A stretch of 9,508 bases of DNA, from NCBI GenBank assembly GCA_002387845.1, contig DGLB01000059.1, positions 1 through 9,508 of the forward strand, given 5' to 3'. Position 1 is the first letter of the stretch. Each line of letters starts with the position of its first letter. The position numbers and the translations under genes are program-made. Below are positions 1 to 5,757 of this stretch, piece after piece. Origin of the DNA: Stenotrophomonas maltophilia. Its GTDB lineage: Bacteria > Pseudomonadota > Gammaproteobacteria > Xanthomonadales > Xanthomonadaceae. The notes beneath the pieces are model-generated. The model made no database searches and had not been told where the DNA came from. It saw nothing but the letters and a program-made list of their open reading frames with translations.

Positions 1-353
1 GCCCCCGGCGTCGCTGGCCGCTGCGGGTCGGCTTGGGCCTGGCCGCCGGCCTGGCCGTGTTGATGGTGGTGCCCACGGCACCGCCGCCGGCGGTGCAGCC
101 GAGCCCGCTGCAGCATCAGGCCGATGTCATCGCCCAGGAGTACCAGCAGGCCATCGCCACCCTGCCGACCGACACACTCGCACCGGACTGGCAGCCAACC
201 CTGCACGAGCTCGATCGCAGTGCGGCCAGCATCCGCGCCGCCATCGCCGAAAACCCCCGCTCGCGCTATCTGCTCGGGCAACTGCAGCGCACCTATGCGC
301 TGCGCCTTGAACTGACCCAGCAGGCGCTGAACGCCGCTGGCCTGCCATCCTGA
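1..353 (+). CDS. C-terminal part of a single-pass membrane protein, probable anti-sigma factor (partial)
   Basis: The reading frame is open from base 3 and ends at a TGA at 351-353, so the N-terminus lies outside the window; 116 residues are visible. They begin with a basic stretch (PRRRWPLR), then a hydrophobic segment of about 17 residues rich in Gly, Leu, Ala and Val that looks like one transmembrane helix. A Pro-rich linker and a helical C-terminal region with many Gln, Arg and Leu follow. This layout (cytoplasmic part, one helix, short periplasmic helical tail ending in a motif like SRYLLGQLQRTYALRLEL) resembles the tails of zf-HC2/RsiW-like anti-sigma proteins encoded between an ECF sigma factor and a DUF4097 gene in Xanthomonadaceae. 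The sigma factor and the zinc-binding N-terminus are not in view, so the role is inferred. The next gene starts 11 bases after the stop, which indicates one operon. Confidence 0.6.
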   Translation, partial: PRRRWPLRVGLGLAAGLAVLMVVPTAPPPAVQPSPLQHQADVIAQEYQQAIATLPTDTLAPDWQPTLHELDRSAASIRAAIAENPRSRYLLGQLQRTYALRLELTQQALNAAGLPS

Positions 354-358
354 AGGAG
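353..358 (+). promoter_or_regulatory. Strong Shine-Dalgarno of the DUF4097 gene
   Basis: AAGGAG begins on the last base of the upstream stop codon and lies six bases before the ATG at 365. The overlap with the stop suggests translational coupling to the upstream gene and supports this start. Confidence 0.7.
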
Positions 359-364
359 AACACC

Positions 365-1252
365 ATGCACTACCGCCTGCGAATGATTGCCGCCCTGACC
401 CTGCTGCTGCCCTTGGCCGCGCAGGCGGAAACCCGGGTCGATGAGCGCCATCCACTGGCGGCCGGTGGCCGGGTGGAAGTCAGCAACATTGCCGGCAAGG
501 TCACCGTACGCGGCTGGGACCGCAACGAGGTGGCGCTGACCGGCAGCCTGGCCGACGGCCTGCGCCTGCAGCAGGACAAAAGCACCAACCGGGTGCGCTG
601 GGAAGTGATCTACCCGCGCAACAGCCGCAACAACGGCAACGCCACCCTGGAACTGCGCGTGCCGCGTTCGGTGGAAGTGCAGTTGGGCACGGTAAGCGCG
701 GACATCGACGTGGCAGGGGTCGATCTGCGCCGCTTGGCCGCCAATGCGGTCAGCGGGGACATCACCGCCGCAGGGCGCAGCGGCGAGGCCGCGCTGGCCA
801 CGGTCAGCGGCAGCGTCCGGGCGCAGGTGCAGACCCAGCGGTTGGCATTGCGTGCGGTAAGCGGTGACATCCAGGCCGGAGGCGGCATTGCCGGTGAAGT
901 CGCGGCGGAGACGGTATCGGGCGACATCCGCCTGGATACCGCGCAGGTGCAGCGTCTGGCCGCCGAAGCGGTGTCGGGCAGCCTCAGCATCGGTACCACA
1001 GGCCTGGCTCCCGGCGGCAAGGTCACGCTGGAAACGGTCAGCGGCTCGATTGCGCTGGCGCTGCCGGCCAAGGTCTCGGCACGGCTGGCGGTGAAGACCT
1101 TCAGTGGCGACATCCAGTCCGACGCCGGCAAGGTCGAGCGGCCGCGCTATGGTCCGGGGCGCAGCCTGGATACCCGACTGGGTGCGGGCGACGGTGACAT
1201 CTCGATCAATGCCCATTCGGGCAACGTACGGGTGACGCTGGGCGGTCGTTGA
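365..1252 (+). CDS. Exported DUF4097 family beta-repeat protein
   Basis: This 295-residue protein has a clear signal peptide: basic MHYRLR, a hydrophobic core to about residue 18, and a cleavage site after Ala-Gln-Ala at 19-21, so it is periplasmic or surface-located. The mature part repeats a V-S-G-[DS]-[IVL] motif. VSA/VSG/FSG/HSG cores sit near residues 110, 129, 147, 165, 184, 203, 225, 246 and 284, mostly 18-19 residues apart. This is the pattern of the DUF4097/toast-rack families, predicted to fold as a stacked beta structure. No catalytic residues are evident. DUF4097 proteins are often encoded with ECF sigma/anti-sigma genes and are thought to act in envelope stress or as adhesin-like structures, but the molecular role is not established. 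It probably shares an operon with the membrane protein just upstream. The family call is firm; the function is open. Confidence 0.85.
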   Translation: MHYRLRMIAALTLLLPLAAQAETRVDERHPLAAGGRVEVSNIAGKVTVRGWDRNEVALTGSLADGLRLQQDKSTNRVRWEVIYPRNSRNNGNATLELRVPRSVEVQLGTVSADIDVAGVDLRRLAANAVSGDITAAGRSGEAALATVSGSVRAQVQTQRLALRAVSGDIQAGGGIAGEVAAETVSGDIRLDTAQVQRLAAEAVSGSLSIGTTGLAPGGKVTLETVSGSIALALPAKVSARLAVKTFSGDIQSDAGKVERPRYGPGRSLDTRLGAGDGDISINAHSGNVRVTLGGR

Positions 1253-1261
1253 AGACAACCA

Positions 1262-1287
1262 CCGCACCGGCAGAAGTGCCGGTGCGG
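1262..1287. terminator. Hairpin between convergent genes, probable bidirectional terminator
   Basis: CCGCACCGGC (1262-1271) and GCCGGTGCGG (1278-1287) are perfect reverse complements around a six-base loop AGAAGT, giving a very GC-rich 10-bp stem. It lies 9 bases after the DUF4097 stop and 13 bases past the stop of the convergent small gene. There is no true U-tract; on the minus strand the stem is followed by a moderately T-rich TGGTTGTCTTC, so termination is better supported for the minus-strand gene. Confidence 0.6.
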
Positions 1288-1300
1288 ACGGCGGGCGGGC

Positions 1301-1480
1301 TCAGCTGGCCTTCTTCAGCGCCAGGGTGTTGCCGAGGACTTCGATCTTGCCACCGCTCTTGCGGAACGCAGCCAGATCGGCCGCGATGCTGGCACTGTTG
1401 ATCGCCGTGCTGGCGGTCTGCTTGCGGTCAACGCGGACGGTGTTGCCGGCCTTGGGGGAGGTCTTTGGCGAACGTGCCAT
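1301..1480 (-). CDS. Small basic protein of unknown function (59 aa)
   Basis: The ATG at 1480-1478 has a very good Shine-Dalgarno (AAGGAG, five bases upstream) and the frame ends at TGA at 1303-1301. The protein is 59 residues with 7 Lys and 4 Arg against 3 acidic residues. It has a flexible basic N-terminus (MARSPKTSPKAGNTVRVDRK), an Ala/Ser-rich helical middle, and a C-terminal motif around residues 39-50, AFRKSGGKIEVL, ending in LALKKAS. It has no signal peptide or membrane segment. The helix-then-F-x-x-x-GGK-[IV] pattern resembles the conserved core of SutA, a small RNA-polymerase-associated regulator of Pseudomonas, but SutA has an acidic N-terminus that is absent here, so this is only a hint. 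It is monocistronic and flanked by hairpins on both sides. That it is a gene is well supported by the start signals and low-complexity-free composition; its function is unknown. Confidence 0.75.
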   Translation of the reverse strand: MARSPKTSPKAGNTVRVDRKQTASTAINSASIAADLAAFRKSGGKIEVLGNTLALKKAS

Positions 1481-1777
1481 GGATGCTCCTTTCTAGTTAC
1501 AGCGTGGAGAAAATCGCCGACGGATCATGCGGTTGTCGGCGGAAGTAGCGCCGCACGGGGCGGGCGCGATGTCGCCGGTCGTGGACTGGCGGCAAATACG
1601 GGAAAGCACTCCCAGGCCCGGGGCCGAAACCTCGGGTGGCAGCTTTGGCGAAGGAGGGCGCGCTTACGGCTGGCCCGGGACGTCATGCGCATGGCGCATC
1701 AAAGCCGGAAAATGATAGTCGTTCCGGCGTAACGTTTTGTTAATGTCGCCGAGGCAGTGTGCCTGATCCCATCTTAA
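1481..1777. other. Intergenic region with small inverted repeats, no convincing gene
   Basis: These 297 bases separate the small minus-strand gene from the end of yegD. They hold a 7-bp inverted repeat with a 13-base loop (1515-1521/1535-1541) in the presumed leader of the small gene, a short repeat ATGCGC-ATG-GCGCAT (1685-1699), and an AT-rich patch at about 1705-1780. On the minus strand that patch contains TATCAT (1717-1712), which could be a -10 box, but the nearest -35-like TTAACA is 20 bases away, so the promoter is unproven. A weak 5-bp hairpin (1752-1764) lies just beyond the yegD stop. A 62-codon plus-strand frame at 1527-1715 lacks start signals. Confidence 0.5.
1515..1541 (-). promoter_or_regulatory. 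Candidate leader hairpin of the 59-aa gene
   Basis: CGCCGAC (1515-1521) pairs with GTCGGCG (1535-1541) across a 13-base loop. On the minus strand it ends 34 bases before the ATG of the small gene and could be a 5' leader structure or an operator. Nothing else supports a function. Confidence 0.3.
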
Positions 1778-3133
1778 TCAATGACTTGCGGCCCAGGCCA
1801 GGCCGTGCACGACGCCGAACGAGGGGTTGCCCCGTACCAGCCGCGCCCCGGGAAACGCCGCAGCAACGGCCTGCTGCAGGTAGCCGGCGCGCGACATGCC
1901 ACCGGTCAGGAACACGGCGGCAGGCTCCCGGCCGATGTCCTCACGGACCTGTGCCAGCAGCTGGGTCAGTTCGCCCACGTACCCGGCCGCAGCCGTTCCC
2001 AGTTGTGCCGCGCTGGTGTGCAGGGTCAGCCCGCGCTCGATGAAGTCCAGCGCGCTGTCATGGCGGTCGGTGCTGCTCAGGGCGATCTTGCAGCGCTCCA
2101 CCTCGCGGTACAGGCGCGCCGTGTTGCCGGTGTCCTGCAGCGCCTGCAGGCGCTTGCCCCAGGGCGCGTCGACATCGCGGTAGCTGTGCTGGCGGAATTC
2201 GCGCTGGCGCGGCATGTCCTGCACCATCGCCGCTTCCACATAATGATGCGCGGGCACGCGGCTGATGCCGCGTCCGAACAGCGGCATGTAGCCGGACAGG
2301 CTCAGCGCGAGGTCGATGTCGGTACCGCCGCGGGCAATACCCCAGGCCCGATGGATGGCCGGGGCCCGTGTGCCGCCCACGCGGGCATGCGCGATGTCGG
2401 TGGTACCGCCGCCGATATCGACCACCAGCGCGTCGTGCTCGTCGGCGCTTTCAGCGTGGTAGTGCATGGCCGCCGCAGCCGGTTCCTCGAGGAAATCCAC
2501 GCTGTCAAAACCTGCCGCGATCGCGGCGGTGTGCAGGATATCCAGCGCCTGCTCATTGCCTGCCGCGCCGATCGAGCTGCGGAACTGCACCGGTCGTCCC
2601 AGGGTCGCCGTGCGCACGGGGGTATCGAGCTGGCGCGATGCGGTCAGCCGGATGTGTTCCAGAATGTGGGTGGCAATACCGGTGATGGTCTGGCGCGCGC
2701 GCGGGTGCAGGTTGTAACCCAGCATCGACTTCGGGCTCTGCACCAGGTTGCCTTCGTTCTCCTCGAAGTAGGCTTCCAGCGCCTCGTCGCCGTACACCGC
2801 GTTCTGCAGCAGCGTGGTGGAACTGAGCGGCTGCTGCATCTGCTCTTCCATCCACTGCCGGCGCACTACCCGCAATGCGTCGCGGCGCAGCGCATCGGGC
2901 GCACGCTCCTGCCCTGCGGCGCGGGCCTCACGGGCGGCGGCGTCGATCAGACGATGCAGCTCGTGTTCCAGTGCCGGGGTCAGCTCGAAGTCATTGGGGT
3001 CGCGCATCACCTCGGGAAAGTACACCGTGGTGCGGAACTGTTCGGCCTCGCCAAAGCGGATCGGCACCACCTGGCCTTCGACCACGGCGGCGGCGGCGGA
3101 GTTGCTGGTACCAAAGTCGATGCCGATCTTCAT
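1778..3133 (-). CDS. yegD: Hsp70 family protein YegD (short, no substrate-binding domain)
   Basis: Starting at the ATG at 3133 the protein is 451 residues, matching the roughly 450 of E. coli YegD; an upstream TTG at 3175 would add 14 residues with no family match, so I reject it. Actin/Hsp70 ATPase motifs are all visible: phosphate 1 IGIDFGTSNS at residues 3-12, the connect motif LEEPAAAA at 215-222, phosphate 2 VVDIGGGTTD at 237-246, and the adenosine motif FLTGGMSR at 408-415. YegD-type signatures include SPKSMLG (133-139), GRPVQF (179-184) and a CKIALSS-like stretch (348-354). The chain ends after the nucleotide-binding domain, so the classical substrate-binding domain is absent. It is a cytoplasmic ATPase with no clear physiological role. 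No Shine-Dalgarno is visible. It is transcribed divergently from yjdM, 117 bases away, and has no dnaJ or grpE beside it. Confidence 0.9.
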   Translation of the reverse strand: MKIGIDFGTSNSAAAAVVEGQVVPIRFGEAEQFRTTVYFPEVMRDPNDFELTPALEHELHRLIDAAAREARAAGQERAPDALRRDALRVVRRQWMEEQMQQPLSSTTLLQNAVYGDEALEAYFEENEGNLVQSPKSMLGYNLHPRARQTITGIATHILEHIRLTASRQLDTPVRTATLGRPVQFRSSIGAAGNEQALDILHTAAIAAGFDSVDFLEEPAAAAMHYHAESADEHDALVVDIGGGTTDIAHARVGGTRAPAIHRAWGIARGGTDIDLALSLSGYMPLFGRGISRVPAHHYVEAAMVQDMPRQREFRQHSYRDVDAPWGKRLQALQDTGNTARLYREVERCKIALSSTDRHDSALDFIERGLTLHTSAAQLGTAAAGYVGELTQLLAQVREDIGREPAAVFLTGGMSRAGYLQQAVAAAFPGARLVRGNPSFGVVHGLAWAASH

Positions 3134-3211
3134 GCGGGCCGCGCCAGATGGAAGGGGGCGCGCACTGTGCGGCAACCGGCGCGCGGGCGCAAGGGGCGGC
3201 GGCGCGCCGGT

Positions 3212-3217
3212 TACAAT
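3212..3217 (+). promoter_or_regulatory. Possible -10 box of yjdM
   Basis: TACAAT lies 33 bases before the yjdM ATG in the divergent gap and differs from TATAAT at one position. The matching -35 region around 3189-3194 (GCAAGG) is poor, so this is tentative. A GAAGG Shine-Dalgarno at 3241-3245 precedes the ATG by five bases. Confidence 0.4.
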
Positions 3218-3250
3218 GGTGAACGTTTCACTCTTTTACCGAAGGCCCCC

Positions 3251-3586
3251 ATGTCTGCCGTTCCCGCCTGCCCGCAATGCACCCTTGAAAACACCTACGC
3301 CGACGGCGCGCTGTTCATCTGCGCCGACTGTGGCCACGAGTGGGCGGCGGGTGATGCCGACGCAGCGGGCGTGGTGGTCCGTGACAGCAACGGCAACGTG
3401 CTGGTGAGCGGCGACACCGTGACTGTCATCAAAGACCTGAAAGTGAAGGGGTCATCCATTCCGCTCAAGCAGGGCACGGTGATCCGCAACATCCGGCTGG
3501 TCGAGGACGACGCCGAGCACATTGAAGGCAACTCGGACAAGATCAAGGGGCTGGTGCTGAAGACCTGCTTCCTCAAGAAAGCCTGA
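3251..3586 (+). CDS. yjdM: Zinc-ribbon protein YjdM (PhnA family)
   Basis: The protein is 111 residues, the same length as E. coli YjdM, formerly PhnA. The N-terminus carries a zinc ribbon with two Cys pairs, C7-P-Q-C10 and C24-A-D-C27, followed by the HEWA motif. The C-terminal half (about residues 40-110) is the conserved PhnA domain, with VVRDSNGNVL, GDTVTVIKDLKVKG, LKQGTVIRNIRL, and a C-terminal IKGLVLKTCFLKK. Despite the old name it is not the phosphonoacetate hydrolase found in other bacteria, and its role is not established. The ATG at 3251 has a GAAGG Shine-Dalgarno five bases upstream, and the longer frame reading in from antisense yegD is an artefact. It stands alone, divergent from yegD and convergent with the TPR gene downstream. 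Confidence 0.93.
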   Translation: MSAVPACPQCTLENTYADGALFICADCGHEWAAGDADAAGVVVRDSNGNVLVSGDTVTVIKDLKVKGSSIPLKQGTVIRNIRLVEDDAEHIEGNSDKIKGLVLKTCFLKKA

Positions 3587-3601
3587 GGTAACGCCCCCGG
3601 C

Positions 3602-3623
3602 ACCGCCGTCAATTGGCGGCGGT
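3602..3623 (+). terminator. Candidate terminator of yjdM
   Basis: ACCGCCG (3602-3608) pairs with CGGCGGT (3617-3623) over an eight-base loop, followed by ACGTTTC. The 7-bp stem starts 16 bases after the yjdM stop and overlaps the last codons of the convergent TPR gene. The T-run is short, so confidence is moderate at best. Confidence 0.4.
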
Positions 3624-4778
3624 ACGTTTCTGCCAGCGTTTCAGGCCGTCCAGTTTGGCCTGGTAGGCCGCGCGCAGCACGCTGGCGTCGTCACCGGCCA
3701 GGTCGCGCGCACGCTGCATCTCCCTGGAGGCCCGGGTGTTGTCACCGGCCAGGAAGTAGGCCCGCGCCAGGCCGAAGTGGAACTGGTGCGCGGTGCCGTA
3801 CAGGGCGATCGCCTGCCGGTAATAGTGGATGGCCTTGTCGTAGTCCTTGCGTTCCTCGGCCTGGTTCCCCATCCGGAACTGGGCGAAGGGATCTTTGCGT
3901 TCCACCTGCTGCAGCCGCCTGGACAGTTGGCTGGCCAGTTGCGGTTCGCCCAGACGCAGATACAGCGCACTGGCGTTGGTCAGCGCCGCGGCATGGCGTG
4001 GCTGCAGGCGCAGCGCGGTCTCGAAATCCTGCCGTGCCTGCGGCATGCGGCCTTCGCGGGTGTCCAGCACGCCCAGATTGTTCCAGCCCGGGGTGAACCC
4101 AGGCGACAGGTCCAGGGCGGCCTTCAGATAGGTCCTGGCCATGGGCAGGTCGCCCGCTGCCATGGCCTGCGCGCCGCGGTTGTTGTAGAAGTGGGACAGC
4201 GCGCGCTGTTCGGTGATCGGGCGCGGGCCATAACGGTCATAGAGCACGTTGCGATCAAGGTCGACGACGGCGGTGCGGTTGTTCAGCTCCACCCCGGCAT
4301 TCACATGCCCGACGCTGTAGATCACCCCCTCATCCTGGTACCAGGTCATTACCTGGGCCACTTCCTGCACACGCGCGTCAATGCCGGCGGCGCGTGCCAG
4401 GGTGACGAACAGCAGCGTGAATGACAGGCAGTTGGCGCGGCCGGTCTGCCAGGTTTCGGTCAGGGTGTGCGTGGCGTAGGGGTCGTACTCCAGGTGCATG
4501 CCATCGGCGTCGAAGATCAGGTGCACCAGCTTTTCCAGCCGTTGTTCGCGCGAATTGGCGGCCCCAATCACGCGTTGCTGCAGCAGGGTCCGCAACGCCG
4601 GCGGTATGGCCAGGATCTGGTCGGCGCTGGGCGGTGCCTGCAACGACGGTTCGGCAGCGACCTGAACGGCGGGCAGGGTCAGGGCAGGGGGGCGTGGTGG
4701 GTCGGCCCGGACCGGGCCAGTGGCCAGCAGCGCCGCCAGGATGGCGGTCAGCACGGCATGGACGTTCACGGTAGACAT
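3609..4778 (-). CDS. Exported transglutaminase-like protein with C-terminal TPR repeats
   Basis: The ATG at 4778 is chosen because GGGAGGTGA lies seven bases upstream and because it gives a signal peptide (hydrophobic residues 8-20, likely cut after VRA at 23-25); longer starts add an implausible Pro/Arg-rich tail. The 389-residue product has no lipobox, so it should be a soluble periplasmic protein. Residues about 75-180 form a transglutaminase-like papain fold with an apparent triad: C117 in GRANCLSFTLLF, H158 in SVGHVNAGVEL, and D173 in AVVDLD. Residues about 193-375 hold four to five TPR units, for example GWNNLGVLDTREGRMPQARQ and AIHYYRQAIAL. The family probably hydrolyses or cross-links peptide or isopeptide bonds while the TPRs bind a partner; the substrate is unknown. 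It is divergent from the HD gene and ends 22 bases from yjdM, tail to tail. Confidence 0.87.
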   Translation of the reverse strand: MSTVNVHAVLTAILAALLATGPVRADPPRPPALTLPAVQVAAEPSLQAPPSADQILAIPPALRTLLQQRVIGAANSREQRLEKLVHLIFDADGMHLEYDPYATHTLTETWQTGRANCLSFTLLFVTLARAAGIDARVQEVAQVMTWYQDEGVIYSVGHVNAGVELNNRTAVVDLDRNVLYDRYGPRPITEQRALSHFYNNRGAQAMAAGDLPMARTYLKAALDLSPGFTPGWNNLGVLDTREGRMPQARQDFETALRLQPRHAAALTNASALYLRLGEPQLASQLSRRLQQVERKDPFAQFRMGNQAEERKDYDKAIHYYRQAIALYGTAHQFHFGLARAYFLAGDNTRASREMQRARDLAGDDASVLRAAYQAKLDGLKRWQKRTAAN

Positions 4779-4808
4779 CGCGGTCACCTCCCAGCCAACG
4801 CGGCGTTC

Positions 4809-4831
4809 CGGCCCCAGCATAGGCTGGGCCG
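4809..4831 (-). promoter_or_regulatory. Hairpin with embedded -10-like TATGCT upstream of the TPR gene
   Basis: The left arm 4809-4818 and right arm 4823-4831 pair over nine base pairs with one bulged C and a four-base loop ATAG. On the minus strand the loop region reads TATGCT, like a -10 box, about 35-40 bases before the TPR gene ATG. No good -35 is visible. It could be an operator overlapping a promoter, a leader hairpin, or chance in GC-rich sequence. Confidence 0.25.
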
Positions 4832-4912
4832 ACGGCGTTGGCGCGCCGCTTGTCGGCCCGCCGCGCCCTTTGCCGCTTGCCAGCGGCCCCCTGTGCGGCC
4901 AATCATGCGGCC

Positions 4913-5515
4913 ATGACCTTCGCACCTGTGCTCCTGCCGGCGGCCATGCAGGCCGACCTGGAAGCGGCGTACGCCATGCCGCCACGGGCGTACCACAGCT
5001 TCGCGCACGTGCGCGCTGTGTTGCGCCACTGCCAGGAGGTCGCCGAAGGGCCCGGCTGGACCCAACCGCGCGAGGTGCAACTGGCCGCGCTGTACCATGA
5101 TGCGATCTACGACGCCGGGCGCAGCGACAACGAAGCCCGCTCCGCAGCGCTGGCGCGCGCGCAGATCGAGCGCTGGCTGCCGGGTGCCGGGGTCGACGTG
5201 GCGCGGGTGGAACTGCTGATCGGTCTGACCGCCCGCCACGGCGTGCTGGGCCGGGATGACGTGGACGACCAGGCCGCGCTGTTCCTGGATTGCGACATGG
5301 CCATCCTGGGGGCCCCGCCCGAGGTCTTCGATGCCTACGACCGTGGCATTGCGGAAGAGTACGCCGGGCACGTGCCGGGCTTCCTGTTCCGGCTCAACCG
5401 CCGGCGCTTCCTGGCCCAGCTGCTCAAGCGTCCGCGTATTTTCCTCAGTGACTTCTTCCACCAGCGCCTGGACGCGGCGGCACGCGCCAATCTGCGCCGC
5501 CGGCTGGGTCGTTGA
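4913..5515 (+). CDS. Predicted metal-dependent HD-domain phosphohydrolase (COG4339 type)
   Basis: The 200-residue protein has no signal peptide and is probably cytoplasmic. Metal-ligand candidates follow the HD pattern: H28 and H32 in YHSFAHV, the HD pair H62-D63 in ALYHDAIYD, H109 in LTARHG, and D126/D128 in FLDCDMAILG. This arrangement matches a family of small predicted metal-dependent HD hydrolases that in Xanthomonas and Stenotrophomonas genomes is often mislabelled 'N-methyl-D-aspartate receptor NMDAR2C subunit'; there is no relation to the animal receptor. The substrate is unknown; nucleotides are the usual guess for HD proteins. The ATG at 4913 gives the normal family length, but no Shine-Dalgarno is visible, so a leaderless or weakly initiated message is possible. 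It heads a run of four plus-strand genes and is divergent from the TPR gene, 134 bases away. Confidence 0.85.
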   Translation: MTFAPVLLPAAMQADLEAAYAMPPRAYHSFAHVRAVLRHCQEVAEGPGWTQPREVQLAALYHDAIYDAGRSDNEARSAALARAQIERWLPGAGVDVARVELLIGLTARHGVLGRDDVDDQAALFLDCDMAILGAPPEVFDAYDRGIAEEYAGHVPGFLFRLNRRRFLAQLLKRPRIFLSDFFHQRLDAAARANLRRRLGR

Positions 5516-5559
5516 GCGTCGTTTACACTGCACGGGTTCACCTGCATGCCGTTGCGCCG

Positions 5560-5745
5560 ATGCCCGATCTTGTTCCGCCGCCCGATCCCGATCCCCGCCC
5601 GCTGCCGCCGGAGGAACCCGGCCCCAACGAATGCTGCGGCAGCGGTTGCCCCTTGTGCGTGCTGGATCTGTACAGCGAAGAACTGCAGCGCTACCGCACC
5701 GCGTTGGCGGCCTGGAAACAGCGCCATCCGGACGCGGCTCCCTGA
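5560..5745 (+). CDS. Small oxidoreductase-like domain protein (CCGSGCxxC motif)
   Basis: From the ATG at 5560 this is a 61-residue protein. A Pro-rich N-terminus (PPPDPDPRPLPPEEP) leads into ECCGSGCPLCVLDLY at residues 24-38, with Cys at 25, 26, 30 and 33, then a short charged helix (EELQRYRTALAAW). This is the signature of the 'oxidoreductase-like protein, N-terminal' family (Pfam Oxidored-like), shared with mitochondrial OXLD1; the four cysteines could bind a metal or act in redox, but no activity is established. An in-frame TTG at 5512 overlapping the HD gene stop would add 16 residues ahead of the Pro-rich part; I prefer the ATG though neither has a clear Shine-Dalgarno. TACACT at 5524-5529 could be a -10 box without a good -35. 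It is 44 bases after the HD gene and 12 before the DUF998 gene, so likely co-transcribed. Confidence 0.8.
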   Translation: MPDLVPPPDPDPRPLPPEEPGPNECCGSGCPLCVLDLYSEELQRYRTALAAWKQRHPDAAP

Positions 5746-5757
5746 GGCCGTGCCCGC

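Noticed and set aside
293..1267. A 324-codon minus-strand frame antisense to the DUF4097 gene
   Set aside because: Composition is Arg/Gln/His-rich without domains, and the plus strand encodes a signal peptide and regular repeats with a good ribosome site.
1262..1287. The 1262-1287 hairpin as a Stenotrophomonas GTAG-type (SMAG) repeat
   Set aside because: It lacks the GTAG head and I see no second copy in the window; a terminator between convergent genes explains it.
1527..1715. A 62-codon plus-strand frame in the intergenic region
   Set aside because: No Shine-Dalgarno, no recognisable motif, and a composition (Gly, Arg, Pro, Trp) typical of chance frames in GC-rich DNA.
1781..3586. A 601-codon plus-strand frame running antisense through yegD and in frame into yjdM
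   Set aside because: It is the open antisense frame expected in GC-rich coding DNA. YegD motifs on the other strand are unmistakable, and yjdM has its own Shine-Dalgarno, start and normal 111-residue length.
3251..3586. Phosphonoacetate hydrolase activity suggested by the old name PhnA
   Set aside because: That enzyme is a larger, unrelated protein; this 111-residue zinc-ribbon protein has no such active site.
4779..4985. A 69-residue N-terminal extension of the TPR protein
   Set aside because: The ATG at 4778 has a strong Shine-Dalgarno and begins a signal peptide; the extension is Pro/Arg/Trp-rich and overlaps the divergent HD gene.
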